A DNA stretch of 64,000 bases from Flavobacteriaceae bacterium R38 (GCA_009901575.1 WXYP01000007.1:62001-126000), one strand, 5' to 3'. Counted from the stretch's first letter, positions 36,058-44,461 are shown. The notes: generated by a model not told the origin, from the sequence alone. Program-made: numbers and translations.

Positions 36058-36273
36058 TTAGAAACCACCGTTACCTGTTGTACAACAAAAAGTTTGATTT
36101 GTAGCCCCACAACATCTTGTTTCAAAAGCATTAGTTTCTTCAGTGATACAACAAATAGTGTTAAGTACACTATTACAACCACCAGTATCGTTAGTTCCTC
36201 CTTTAATTTCATTACTAAGACTTGAAATAGATTCTTTTTTAAGCTTTAACGATTTTAAACTTCTTTTTTTCAT
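36058..36273 (-). CDS. lanthipeptide-like precursor peptide, CC-rich
   Basis: The 71-residue peptide has a basic leader (MKKRSLKSLKLKKESISSLS, then NEIKGG). This has the LxLKKxxIxxL pattern and GG end typical of Bacteroidota class I lanthipeptide leaders. The core (from residue 27) has seven cysteines, including three CC pairs, and many Thr/Ser residues. The gene is leftward and convergent with purM. A direct repeat with a 22-bp period lies 84-123 bp upstream. No modifying enzyme is nearby, so maturation is unproven. Confidence 0.75.
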   Translation of the reverse strand: MKKRSLKSLKLKKESISSLSNEIKGGTNDTGGCNSVLNTICCITEETNAFETRCCGATNQTFCCTTGNGGF

Positions 36274-36356
36274 AATATTTAAGTTTTTAAAATTAATAAT
36301 ATTTAAATGTAGATGATGGGTATTTTAAATACTATAATGTTTTAAGAGCTCTTGCT

Positions 36357-36396
36357 CAATTCATAAATTCCGGTTTTTCAATTCATAAATCACGAC
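36357..36396 (-). promoter_or_regulatory. 22-bp-period direct repeat upstream of the CC-rich precursor
   Basis: On the minus strand, GTCGTGATTTATGAATTG and CCGGAATTTATGAATTG are repeats whose shared part starts 22 bp apart. The proximal copy ends about 85 bp before the start codon. Related single or double copies precede three other precursor genes. Confidence 0.6.
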
Positions 36397-36436
36397 TTAT
36401 TTGGTCAAATGAGTTCTGTAATTATAGAGGTTAAAC

Positions 36437-36464
36437 AAAAAGCTGGTTTAAAAAACCAGCTTTT
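36437..36464 (-). terminator. terminator of precursor gene 36493-36759
   Basis: AAAAAGCTGG and CCAGCTTTT pair around a short A/T loop. It lies about 29 bp after the stop on the minus strand and ends in T-rich sequence. It is homologous to the terminator at 37045-37073. Confidence 0.7.
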
Positions 36465-36492
36465 CTAATTTAATTGTATTCTTCATTATTAA

Positions 36493-36759
36493 TTAACAAG
36501 CCAAACAGGTAAAAGGTTGCTGAGTTGGACAATCAAAATCAAAAGTACCACATCCGTTAGTAGGATTACATCCGTTGGTTGGCTCACATCCAATTGAATT
36601 ACATTCACATGCGGTAACATCACATACGTTTGGATCGCCCGTTACAACACAACCTAGGTTAGTTGAAAATTGACCTCCGGAAACTTTTCCAGAATCCAAT
36701 TTAGAAACGGTGTTTTTCTTAAAGGAAAGCTTTTTAGAATTGAACTTCTTTTTTTTCAT
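36493..36759 (-). CDS. class I lanthipeptide-type precursor, copy 1
   Basis: The 88-residue peptide has the leader MKKKKFNSKKLSFKKNTVSK followed by LDSGKVSGG, matching the Bacteroidota lanthipeptide leader pattern (KKLSFKKxTVSKL). The core of about 59 residues has ten cysteines with repeated EPTNGC/NPTNGC units and several Ser/Thr, suited to thioether or disulfide rings. It is a near-duplicate of the gene at 37102-37374, including its terminator. No LanB, LanC or transporter gene is in the window. Confidence 0.85.
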   Translation of the reverse strand: MKKKKFNSKKLSFKKNTVSKLDSGKVSGGQFSTNLGCVVTGDPNVCDVTACECNSIGCEPTNGCNPTNGCGTFDFDCPTQQPFTCLAC

Positions 36760-37101
36760 AATAAAATAAATTTAATAGGTTAATACTTACATATAAAGAT
36801 ACTTTTTGATATTTTTAATGTCGTTTATTTAACTTTATTTAAGAAAAAAACCTTCTTTTTTGTTAAATATTAATAATTATGTTAAAATTCATTTTTATAA
36901 TTATGGATTGTACGTAATTTTTTTATGTTAAAAATATAATTTAGTACAATTGGTTTTGCATAAAAATTTCTCCAGATTTTTGAATACGCTATAGATGAGC
37001 TGTTTTTTGTGTCAACTTACTTCAGGACAAGACAGTATTAAATAAAAAAGCCGATTTTTCAAAACCGGCTTTTCTAACCTAATTGTATTTCTTGTTATTG
37101 A
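36760..37101. other. AT-rich spacer between the duplicated precursor genes
   Basis: No gene is seen. The stretch contains the promoter area of the left copy, with a -7-like TATCTTTA (complement near 36800), and the terminator of the right copy (37045-37073). The TCGTAATTTATRAAT motif found at the other precursor genes was not found here. Confidence 0.5.
37045..37073 (-). terminator. terminator of precursor gene 37102-37374
   Basis: AAAAAAGCCG and CGGCTTTT pair around a loop of about 12 bases. Read on the minus strand it lies 29 bp after the stop and ends in a T run. Confidence 0.7.
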
Positions 37102-37374
37102 TTAACAAGCCAAACAGGTAAAAGGTTGCTGAGTGGGACAATCAAAATCAAAAGTACCACATCCGTTAGTAGGATTACATCCGTTGGTTGGTGCACATCC
37201 AATTGAATTACACTCACATGCAGTAACATCACATACATTTGGATCTCCTGTTATAATACAACCTAAATTAGTTGAAATTTGACCATTTCCTCCAGAAACT
37301 TTTCCAGAATCTAATTTAGAAACGGTATTTTTCTTAAAGGAAAGCTTTTTAGAATTGAACTTCTTTTTTTTCAT
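37102..37374 (-). CDS. class I lanthipeptide-type precursor, copy 2
   Basis: The 90-residue peptide has the same 29-residue leader as copy 1, identical apart from an inserted NG after the GG. The core is nearly identical, with ten cysteines; most changes are conservative (V/I, EPT/APT). Gene and terminator are duplicated together with copy 1. Two 22-bp-spaced copies of the shared motif lie upstream at 37462-37498. It may encode a modified antimicrobial or signalling peptide. Confidence 0.85.
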   Translation of the reverse strand: MKKKKFNSKKLSFKKNTVSKLDSGKVSGGNGQISTNLGCIITGDPNVCDVTACECNSIGCAPTNGCNPTNGCGTFDFDCPTQQPFTCLAC

Positions 37375-37461
37375 AATGAATTAAGTTTTATAAATTAATA
37401 TTAACCTAAATATAGATGCTATAATTCTTAAAGCAGTACTGTTTTTTCGAGTTTATCTACT

Positions 37462-37498
37462 ATTTATAAATTACGACTCTATAATTTATAAATTCTGA
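37462..37498 (-). promoter_or_regulatory. 22-bp-period direct repeat upstream of precursor copy 2
   Basis: The plus-strand sequences ATTTATAAATTACGA (37462-37476) and ATTTATAAATTCTGA (37484-37498) start exactly 22 bp apart. The proximal copy lies 88 bp from the start codon. In gene orientation each reads TCGTAATTTATAAAT or a variant, the same motif and orientation as at 41066 and 43307. Confidence 0.65.
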
Positions 37499-37504
37499 CT
37501 TTTC

Positions 37505-37996
37505 TTACTTAAGATGATGGGTGTAATTCTTTAAAAGAAATGATAATTTAGGATTAATGTAAGTTTTGCAAAAGGGTTTTTCAGGATTTTTATAATAGTA
37601 ATTTAGGTGTTCTTCCAGGGAAGATTTAAACGCAGAGAAGGGAAGTGCTTTAGTAATGAGTTCTACATCAAAATCATTTTGTAGATCATTTAAAATCATT
37701 TTTATTAATTTCTCATCTTCAAGAGAGAAATAATAAACTGCAGAACGATACTTTTTACGCATCGAATGATTAGAAGTAGATTGATGAGTATGTAGATGAA
37801 TAGCAATAAGATCTTTTAATGAAATTTCTGAAATATCAAATTCAACAATAACAGCTTCAGAAAAACTTTCATGCGGTTTCTTAGAAGCTATCCACCCTTG
37901 TTGTACGTTTTTAACGCCTTTTAATGATAAAAAAACAGCTTCTGTACACCAATGGCATCCACCACCTAATCCTATTTTTGTTAACGTATTCTTCAC
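37505..37996 (-). CDS. MsrA-like peptide methionine sulfoxide reductase
   Basis: The 163-residue protein starts with the MsrA active-site context GGGCHWCTEAVF (residues 11-22; usually GCFWCxE) and has KYRSAVYYFS (81-90), corresponding to the conserved QYRSAIY. It is shorter than canonical MsrA and lacks the usual TGHAEAV stretch, having SFSEAVIVEFD instead. It is a divergent MsrA family member; activity on methionine sulfoxide is likely but not certain. It is divergent from prfA across a spacer with a BlaI-operator-like 14-mer. Confidence 0.8.
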   Translation of the reverse strand: MKNTLTKIGLGGGCHWCTEAVFLSLKGVKNVQQGWIASKKPHESFSEAVIVEFDISEISLKDLIAIHLHTHQSTSNHSMRKKYRSAVYYFSLEDEKLIKMILNDLQNDFDVELITKALPFSAFKSSLEEHLNYYYKNPEKPFCKTYINPKLSFLLKNYTHHLK

Positions 37997-38043
37997 TATT
38001 TAAGAGACGAATGCGATATGTATACCTAACAACTTCTATAAAA

Positions 38044-38057
38044 ACTATAAAAATAGT
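38044..38057. promoter_or_regulatory. BlaI-type operator-like 14-mer
   Basis: ACTATAAAAATAGT is identical to the operator core in front of BlaI. It lies 48 bp before the MsrA-like start and 54 bp before the prfA start and could affect either promoter. Confidence 0.35.
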
Positions 38058-38111
38058 ACCTTAGCAGCCGGCTTATAACTTTATATATATAAATAAGTAG
38101 AAAGAAAGATT

Positions 38112-39188
38112 ATGCTAGATAAATTAAACATTGTAAAGCAGCGTTTTGATGAGGTTTCAGATTTGATTATTCAACCGGATATTATATCAGATCAGAAGCG
38201 ATATGTTCAGTTAACCAGGGAGTATAAAGATTTAAAAGAACTGATCGATAAACGGGATGTTTATAAAACATTGTTAGATAATATTGCAGAAGCCGAAGAA
38301 ATTATTGCAGATGGAAGTGATGCAGAAATGGTAGAGATGGCCAAAATGCAATTGGAAGAAGCCAAAGAAGAGCTTCCTGGATTAGAAGAAGAAATAAAAT
38401 ATTTATTAATCCCAAAAGATCCTGAAGATGGTAAAAATGCGGTAATGGAAATCAGAGCAGGGACGGGAGGAGATGAAGCAAGTATTTTTGCGGGAGATTT
38501 ATATAGAATGTATACGAAATACTGTGAGGGACAAGGTTGGAGCACATCAACGATGAGTTTTAGTGAAGGGACCTCGGGAGGTTTTAAAGAAATTATCTTT
38601 GAAGTATCTGGTGAAAATGTATACGGGACATTAAAGTTTGAAGCCGGGGTACATCGTGTACAAAGGGTTCCGCAAACAGAAACTCAGGGTAGGGTACATA
38701 CATCTGCGGCAACAGTTATGGTATTGCCAGAAGCAGAAGAGTTTGATATTGAATTAGATATGACAGAAGTACGTATTGAGCGTACTACCTCTACAGGTCC
38801 GGGAGGACAATCAGTGAATACTACCTATTCGGCAATTAAATTACATCATGAACCTACCGGGATGATTGTAAGTTGTCAGGATCAGAAATCGTCGCATAAA
38901 AACCTGGAAAAAGCATTAAAAGTATTACGTTCAAGGTTATATGAGCTGGAATTGGCCAAAAAGCAGGCGGCAGATTCTGAAAAGAGAAAAAGTATGGTTT
39001 CTTCAGGGGATAGAAGTGCTAAAATCAGAACATATAACTATCCGCAAAGTAGGGTAACAGATCATAGAATCGGGCTTACTCTTTATGATTTAGACAATAT
39101 TATCAATGGAGATATCAGTAAATTGATTGAAGAATTAAAACTAGCTGAGAATACTGAAAAACTGAAAGAAGCAAACGAGATTCTTTAA
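38112..39188 (+). CDS. prfA: peptide chain release factor 1
   Basis: The 358-residue factor ends translation at UAA and UAG. It has the N-terminal helical domain, the codon-recognition domain, the catalytic GPGGQ loop (229-233) and a C-terminal basic region with [15 protein letters not shown]. The length is normal. It stands between the two groups of precursor-peptide genes. Confidence 0.95.
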   Translation: MLDKLNIVKQRFDEVSDLIIQPDIISDQKRYVQLTREYKDLKELIDKRDVYKTLLDNIAEAEEIIADGSDAEMVEMAKMQLEEAKEELPGLEEEIKYLLIPKDPEDGKNAVMEIRAGTGGDEASIFAGDLYRMYTKYCEGQGWSTSTMSFSEGTSGGFKEIIFEVSGENVYGTLKFEAGVHRVQRVPQTETQGRVHTSAATVMVLPEAEEFDIELDMTEVRIERTTSTGPGGQSVNTTYSAIKLHHEPTGMIVSCQDQKSSHKNLEKALKVLRSRLYELELAKKQAADSEKRKSMVSSGDRSAKIRTYNYPQSRVTDHRIGLTLYDLDNIINGDISKLIEELKLAENTEKLKEANEIL

Positions 39189-39328
39189 GTCTGTTAAGTA
39201 CTATCTTAAGTTTGGATAATATTTTCTATCCTTGGTGCAAGATCTGTTTTGCGACCAATAAGCTAATTAATTTTTACATCTTATATTCTTTAAATAATTG
39301 GTACAAACAACAATTACATTCAAAAACA

Positions 39329-41065
39329 ATGAGTGACGTACAACGTATTGGTATAATTCTTTTTATACTCATTTTTAAGGTTACCAGTTGTTTTTCTCAG
39401 GAAACTTCTGAAAGTATCAAATTAAATGAAGCATGGAAAAGTAGTACCTATGAGCAATTAGAATCACTTTTTATGAAAGCTAATAACCGTTTTGATACTG
39501 TGCAGATGTATTCTATAGCCAGATACATGCTGGAAAGAGGAAAAAAAGAAAATAATCATGCTTACTATATAAATGGATATCAGTTACTTAGTTTAACAGA
39601 TCAACGTTTAGGGAAATACAAAGAGAGCCTTAAACATATCAACAAGTCAATATATTATTTAGAACAAACCGAAGCATATGATAAAAAAGACAGAGTATAT
39701 CTGAATAAAGGATACATTCATCAATATTTGGGTGAATATGATTTGGCCCTGGACAGCTATACAAAAGGACTGTCATTTGTAGCTGAAGAAAGTAAAAATA
39801 TGAAGGTTGGATTTATATATGCCATAGGAAGTTTAAAATCTTTTTTATACGACGTTCAGGGGGCATTAGACGAATATCTGGAAATCTTGAGATTGTTAAA
39901 TGAAGATAAAAGTGATGTCTACAACAATAAAGAAATTTTAAGATTAAGATGTTTAAAACAAATTGCTCGATTATATATAGATTTAGGTAATTATGAAGAA
40001 GCTCTTAATCATTGCCAGGAAGTTATAGATGCTAAAGAGATTATAGAAAAAAGTAATAATCTTAGAGATAAGATAATTCTTGTAGAAGTATATATGGGTC
40101 TTGGCTGTATATATACGTTTACAGGAGATTATGAAAAAGCATTTCATTCTTTAGAGATTGCAGATAGTATGAATAATACTGTAGATGTAGATTATATAGA
40201 TGCATTTCTTCATTTTTTTAAGGCAAGAGTATTTTTCTTTTCGGGAGAATACAACAAAGCTATTACTGAATTAAATAGCCTGGAAGCTTTAGAGGATAAT
40301 TATAATTTTAATCACTTTTTTTTAGAAGAAAAAAATATTCTTTTTGCCAAATCGCATCAAAAATTGGGGGATATAGAAGTTGCAACCAATTATTTTAATA
40401 AAAGTTTAAGTGTGTTAAAAGAAAATGATGAACGTAAAGCCCGGCTTAATAAGAATCTTTTAAAAAGGTATGATTTAAACACTTTAGAAGAAGAGCTTAC
40501 TACTACCAAAACAAAATTAGAAAATCAAAAAAGCAAGACAGTAGCCTTACAGGTAATTTTTGTAATGGTATTGATATGCCTCACCCTGTTTTATATAAAT
40601 AATAAGCGAAGGAATAAAAAGAGATTTGAAAGTTTAATTGCAGAAATAGATACTGCTTTAAAAACAAAAGAAGAAGATGAAAACAGGCAAAGGGAATCAA
40701 TATTGAAAATTGACGATGTAGAGGTTCAAAAAATATTAGAGAGGTTACAACTTTTTGAGAAAAACAAAGAATACCTTGATAAAGAAACTAACCTGTTAAC
40801 ATTATCAAAAAAATTAAATACCAATACTGCTTATTTGTCGAACATAATTAATAGGTATAAAAAAAAATCATTTAATACATACTTAATGGATTTGAGACTG
40901 GAAACAGTATTAGAGAGGCTGCACAATGAAAAAAGATTCAGGGCTTATAAAATAGAATCTATTGCAGAAGAAATGGGATTTAAAAATGTCAATACATTTA
41001 CAAGAACATTTAAAAAGAAAACAGGAATAAACCCTTCTTACTTTATCAGGCGATTAAATAAGTAA
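39329..41065 (+). CDS. TPR-transmembrane-AraC one-component receptor, copy 1
   Basis: From ATG 39329 the protein has 578 residues. A signal peptide (about 1-25, IGIILFILIFKVTSCFS) leads into a helical region of roughly eight TPR units (for example YLGEYDLALDSYTKGLSFV). A single membrane helix follows (LQVIFVMVLICLTLFYI), then an AraC-type HTH at the C terminus (LLTLSKKLNTNTAYLSNII...IAEEMGFKNVNTFTRTFKKK). The TPR part would be periplasmic and the HTH cytoplasmic. It is followed 88 bp later by a peptide gene with an AraC-like site, so it probably controls precursor genes. The longer start at 39212 has no signal peptide and is rejected. Confidence 0.85.
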   Translation: MSDVQRIGIILFILIFKVTSCFSQETSESIKLNEAWKSSTYEQLESLFMKANNRFDTVQMYSIARYMLERGKKENNHAYYINGYQLLSLTDQRLGKYKESLKHINKSIYYLEQTEAYDKKDRVYLNKGYIHQYLGEYDLALDSYTKGLSFVAEESKNMKVGFIYAIGSLKSFLYDVQGALDEYLEILRLLNEDKSDVYNNKEILRLRCLKQIARLYIDLGNYEEALNHCQEVIDAKEIIEKSNNLRDKIILVEVYMGLGCIYTFTGDYEKAFHSLEIADSMNNTVDVDYIDAFLHFFKARVFFFSGEYNKAITELNSLEALEDNYNFNHFFLEEKNILFAKSHQKLGDIEVATNYFNKSLSVLKENDERKARLNKNLLKRYDLNTLEEELTTTKTKLENQKSKTVALQVIFVMVLICLTLFYINNKRRNKKRFESLIAEIDTALKTKEEDENRQRESILKIDDVEVQKILERLQLFEKNKEYLDKETNLLTLSKKLNTNTAYLSNIINRYKKKSFNTYLMDLRLETVLERLHNEKRFRAYKIESIAEEMGFKNVNTFTRTFKKKTGINPSYFIRRLNK

Positions 41066-41080
41066 TCGTAATTTATAAAT
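41066..41080 (+). promoter_or_regulatory. shared upstream motif, precursor gene 41154
   Basis: TCGTAATTTATAAAT starts immediately after the receptor stop codon and ends 74 bp before the precursor ATG. It is the same motif and orientation as at the other precursor genes. Confidence 0.55.
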
Positions 41081-41153
41081 AATAGATTATTGTGCTTGTT
41101 TTATGGGGTGTTGCAAAGTATATTGAGTTCTGAATATTAAAACCCATAACAGT

Positions 41154-41420
41154 ATGAAAAAAATCAAAAAATTATCTCTTAAGAAAATTAAAATTGCAGC
41201 TATTAATTATAGTTATAATCTTAAAGGTGGAGTAGAAGAGTTTACAATAATTCCTATTTCAGGTCAGATATGCTCAGAACATCAACATACTTGTAATGGT
41301 CAACCAGCAGCACCAGTAGATGATGGTGGTGGTACAGGTGGAGGAGGTACTAGCACAGGGCATGCATGTGCAACTACTGATGGACCGTCAAGAACATGCC
41401 TGTCAAGAATATGCCTTTAA
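41154..41420 (+). CDS. GG-leader Cys/Gly-rich peptide
   Basis: The 88-residue peptide has a leader MKKIKKLSLKKIKIAAINYS ending LKGG, a core with five cysteines and a long glycine-rich run (DDGGGTGGGGTSTG), and a C-terminal CLSRICL. The leader resembles Bacteroidota natural-product precursors with a GG cleavage site. It lies between the two receptor genes and has its own terminator (41468-41496). It is a candidate exported ligand or toxin precursor. Confidence 0.75.
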   Translation: MKKIKKLSLKKIKIAAINYSYNLKGGVEEFTIIPISGQICSEHQHTCNGQPAAPVDDGGGTGGGGTSTGHACATTDGPSRTCLSRICL

Positions 41421-41467
41421 ATAAATTTTTATGATTAAATCATAAATTTTATGATGTAACTAATTAT

Positions 41468-41496
41468 AATGGCTTGTCTGATAGAGACAGGCCATT
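41468..41496 (+). terminator. hairpin after precursor gene 41154
   Basis: AATGGCTTGTCT and AGACAGGCCATT form a 12-bp stem with one wobble and a 5-base loop, 48 bp after the stop. The following sequence is A/T-rich but lacks a long T run. Confidence 0.55.
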
Positions 41497-41611
41497 ATTG
41501 TAAATAGAAATATTTATAAATGGATTGAAAGATTAAAATTTGTAGAAGATACAGGAGAGTTTAATGAAGTAAATGTCCTACAAATTGTATAAAATAATTA
41601 TATTTAGAGCG

Positions 41612-43312
41612 ATGAAAAATTACCTTTATTCAATCGCTCTTACCTTTATTACTTTTTTTATAGCCTTTGACTGCTATTCTCGAGAGGTGGAAAATGATAC
41701 TATCTTTAAAAATAAAAGCTATCAGGAACTTACATCACTTTATTCAAAGGCATTTAGCAGTGTTGATACAGTTCAAATGTATACAATAGCAAAATTGATT
41801 TTAGAAAAAGGAAAACAGGAAAATAAACCGGCCTATTATGTGAAAGGGTATCAGCTTCTTAGTGCAACAGATAGAATATTAAGCAAGTATACCGAGAGCC
41901 TTAAGCATATTGATAAAGCAATATCCTATTTAAAAGAAGCTTTAGAATATGAGAAAAAAGAACAGATTTACCTAAGTAAAGGCCTTCTTCATCAATATTT
42001 AGGAGAATATAAACTAGCGTTAGAGAGTTATTTGGAAGGGCTGAAATTTATAAAAGAAGAGAATAATACTATCAAAGTTTCATTTTATAATAATATTGCC
42101 ACATTAAAATCTAGTTTGTACAATTCTCAAGGAGCTTTAGAAGGATACTTAGAAGCTTTAAAACTTATTGAGAATGAAAAAAATGAAACATATAAAAATA
42201 CACACAAATTAATAAGCTTAGCAGGTATAGCAAAAGCTCATATAGATTTAGGTAATTATAAAGAAGGCTTCGATTATTGTTTGAAGATTATTGAAAATAA
42301 TAAAACTTCTAATAATACAAGCCTAGTACAGGCTTATATTGGTTTAGGAAGGATTTATTCTTTGACCGAACCTTATGAGAAAGCATTATACTACCTGGAG
42401 AAAGCACAAAAAATAGAAAATACAATTGACAAAGATTATTTAGATGCTGTTATTTATCTGTTTAAAGCAAGAACCTTTTTTTTCTTAGAGGAATATGAAG
42501 AAGCTATTTCTCAATTAAAAATGATAGAGGTTTTGGTTGATAAAAATAAGTTTAACCATTTTCATCTGGAGGAAATGAATATTCTTTTTGCAAAATCTTA
42601 CCATAAATCAGGAAACATTGAGAAAGCAAATGATTATTATGAAAGAGGACTAAAAATAATTAAAGAAAATAGTGAGCGTAAATCTAATTTAAGTAATAAC
42701 CTTTTAGAGAAATATGATTTAGGAACTTTAGAAAATGATATTGCTGAAGTTAAATCAAAAATAAAGAGTCAAAAAAATAGGATTAAAACCTTCCAAATAA
42801 CCTTAATCCTTGCATTAATATGTTCTTCAGGCTTTTATTTTTATATACAAAGAGAGAATAAGAAGAAGTTTTCAAGTTTAATGTCAAGTATTAGTTTAGA
42901 TGAACCTAAAAAAGAAACTCAGTTTAAAAAAAATAAAAGAGCTATTAAAATTGATGATAAAAGAGTGAAAGAATTATTGAAAAAATTACAACTTTTTGAA
43001 GACAATGAAGAGTATCTTGATAAAAATTTGGATTTGCTAACTGTTTCCAGGAAATTAAATACGAATACCGCCTATTTATCTAAAGTAGTTAATACTTATA
43101 AAAAGAAATCGTTTAGCGAGTATTTAATTGATTTAAAAATGGCTGCAGTTATAAAGAAGTTAAAAGAGGAAAAAAGATTTAGAGCTTATAAAATGGAATA
43201 TATAGCGGCAGAAGTAGGTTTTAATAGTATTAGTACGTTTAATAGAGTTTTTAAGCAAAAAACAGGAATTTACCCTTCTTATTTTATAAAACAATTAGAA
43301 AAGGAATCGTAA
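41612..43312 (+). CDS. TPR-transmembrane-AraC one-component receptor, copy 2
   Basis: From ATG 41612 the protein has 566 residues with the same order as copy 1: a signal peptide (MKNYLYSIALTFITFFIAF), TPR units (YLGEYKLALESYLEGLKFI), a membrane helix (TFQITLILALICSSGFYFYI) and an AraC HTH (LLTVSRKLNTNTAYLSKVV...IAAEVGFNSISTFNRVFKQK). The HTH is well conserved between copies, whereas the TPR part varies more. This suggests similar DNA targets and different ligands. The shared motif overlaps its stop codon, ahead of the next peptide gene. Confidence 0.85.
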   Translation: MKNYLYSIALTFITFFIAFDCYSREVENDTIFKNKSYQELTSLYSKAFSSVDTVQMYTIAKLILEKGKQENKPAYYVKGYQLLSATDRILSKYTESLKHIDKAISYLKEALEYEKKEQIYLSKGLLHQYLGEYKLALESYLEGLKFIKEENNTIKVSFYNNIATLKSSLYNSQGALEGYLEALKLIENEKNETYKNTHKLISLAGIAKAHIDLGNYKEGFDYCLKIIENNKTSNNTSLVQAYIGLGRIYSLTEPYEKALYYLEKAQKIENTIDKDYLDAVIYLFKARTFFFLEEYEEAISQLKMIEVLVDKNKFNHFHLEEMNILFAKSYHKSGNIEKANDYYERGLKIIKENSERKSNLSNNLLEKYDLGTLENDIAEVKSKIKSQKNRIKTFQITLILALICSSGFYFYIQRENKKKFSSLMSSISLDEPKKETQFKKNKRAIKIDDKRVKELLKKLQLFEDNEEYLDKNLDLLTVSRKLNTNTAYLSKVVNTYKKKSFSEYLIDLKMAAVIKKLKEEKRFRAYKMEYIAAEVGFNSISTFNRVFKQKTGIYPSYFIKQLEKES

Positions 43313-43323
43313 TTTATGAATTG
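43307..43323 (+). promoter_or_regulatory. shared upstream motif, precursor gene 43395
   Basis: TCGTAATTTATGAATTG overlaps the last codons and stop of the receptor gene and ends 72 bp before the precursor ATG. It matches the motif at 36357-36396 including the AATTG end. Confidence 0.55.
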
Positions 43324-43394
43324 GGCGAGATGATTCTTGCTGTATGATATAGTCAGCCAGTATATTACAAGGGAATAATAAAAACTAAATTGAA

Positions 43395-43646
43395 ATGAAA
43401 AAAAATAGAAAGTTGGCCCTTGGAAAAATTACGATTGCAGCTATTAATAATAGCCATACGCTTAAAGGAGGTACAGGTGACACAGGAGCATGTGTTCCAG
43501 ATACATTTGCAGAATGTAATACTGTTGCATGCAACACTAATGTATGTCCTCCTTCTCCTAGTGATCCATGTTCTTCCCCTGGAGTAACATGTAATACAGC
43601 AACCACTACAGATAATGCTTCTGAATTTTGTGATTTAAAATTATAA
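43395..43646 (+). CDS. GG-leader Cys-rich peptide
   Basis: The 83-residue peptide has a leader MKKNRKLALGKITIAAINNS ending LKGG, closely related to that of the 41154 gene. The core has seven cysteines and many Pro, Ser and Thr. A strong terminator follows (43661-43692). It forms a unit with receptor copy 2 in the same layout as copy 1 with its peptide. Modification state and target are unknown. Confidence 0.75.
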   Translation: MKKNRKLALGKITIAAINNSHTLKGGTGDTGACVPDTFAECNTVACNTNVCPPSPSDPCSSPGVTCNTATTTDNASEFCDLKL

Positions 43647-43660
43647 AAGTAGATAAGTGT

Positions 43661-43692
43661 AAAGGCTTATCATTTTTTGATGAGCCTTTTTT
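43661..43692 (+). terminator. terminator after precursor gene 43395
   Basis: AAAGGCTTATCA pairs with TGATGAGCCTTT around a T-rich loop and is followed by TTTT. It also serves the convergent pirin gene, which ends just beyond. Confidence 0.75.
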
Positions 43693-43695
43693 AGT

Positions 43696-44367
43696 TTACG
43701 CTTCTTCAAAAACAATTAATAATATACTATCAGTAGTTGCTTTTATGGAGACATTTTCTGTTTCAATAAGATGTCCATTAGTGATATGTTCGCTATTTAT
43801 AGCGATACTTCCTTTTATTACATAAACAAATGATCTTTGTTGTAATGATAATTCCTGGTTTTCTTTTAACGAAGCAAGTTCAAGTTGTGTATTGTTATTA
43901 TCTTCTTTTCCATAAACTCTGACTTTTTTGCCTTTTTCAGCTTTATAGATTCTAAAAGAAGCTTTGGGTTTTTCTTCTTGTGGGAGCAACCACATCTGTA
44001 GCATACGTGTAGTAACATCTCCTGTATTTTTTTCATTGTGCATAAAACCTTCCATGCCCGCTTTTTGTACCTGGAATTCTAAGGCATTAACGTTAACACC
44101 GTGTTCCAAAGATCCCTGGTGTGCTAAAAGACCATCTACTACAAAAGTCAGAACATCAATATGTTGATGTGGGTGTAAACCGGTTTCTATTCCGGGTTCA
44201 AAATAAGAATCAGACAGGTATACCAAATTCCCAATGCCTTCCCACGTGCCTTTTCTTACTCCGGAACCGGGGCCGTAGTAGGGGTGAACCACCAATCTTT
44301 TTTGTGTGATCCCATTGAATCCGCCTGTTTCTATAGTTTCTTTATCTAATTTTCGTATGATTCCCAT
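43696..44367 (-). CDS. pirin family protein
   Basis: From ATG 44367 (MGIIRKLDKET) the protein has 223 residues and a bicupin fold. The N-terminal cupin has HPHQHIDVLTFVVDG and GFMHNEKNT, giving the His/Glu metal site of pirins. The second cupin is less conserved. Family members include quercetinases and redox-related proteins; the role here is unknown. The start at 44391 was rejected as an upstream extension. Confidence 0.88.
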   Translation of the reverse strand: MGIIRKLDKETIETGGFNGITQKRLVVHPYYGPGSGVRKGTWEGIGNLVYLSDSYFEPGIETGLHPHQHIDVLTFVVDGLLAHQGSLEHGVNVNALEFQVQKAGMEGFMHNEKNTGDVTTRMLQMWLLPQEEKPKASFRIYKAEKGKKVRVYGKEDNNNTQLELASLKENQELSLQQRSFVYVIKGSIAINSEHITNGHLIETENVSIKATTDSILLIVFEEA

Positions 44368-44436
44368 GGTAAAAATGTTTAACAGGCTCAATTTAAAAAA
44401 TCTTTCAATCTAAAGCGAATAGATTCCCGGCTTTAA

Positions 44437-44444
44437 TATCTTTG
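44437..44444 (+). promoter_or_regulatory. -7 promoter box of pyrF
   Basis: TATCTTTG matches the TAnnTTTG element and lies 17 bp before the pyrF ATG. No clear TTG -33 box was found at the expected distance. Confidence 0.35.
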
Positions 44445-44461
44445 CAGCAAAAGTAACAGAT

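Noticed and set aside
36058-37374. A complete lanthipeptide biosynthetic cluster
   Set aside because: Only precursors are present; no dehydratase, cyclase, protease or exporter gene is found within the window.
43385-43606. 73-codon minus-strand frame over the peptide gene
   Set aside because: The plus-strand peptide has a leader, GG end and terminator in the right places; the antisense frame has none of these.
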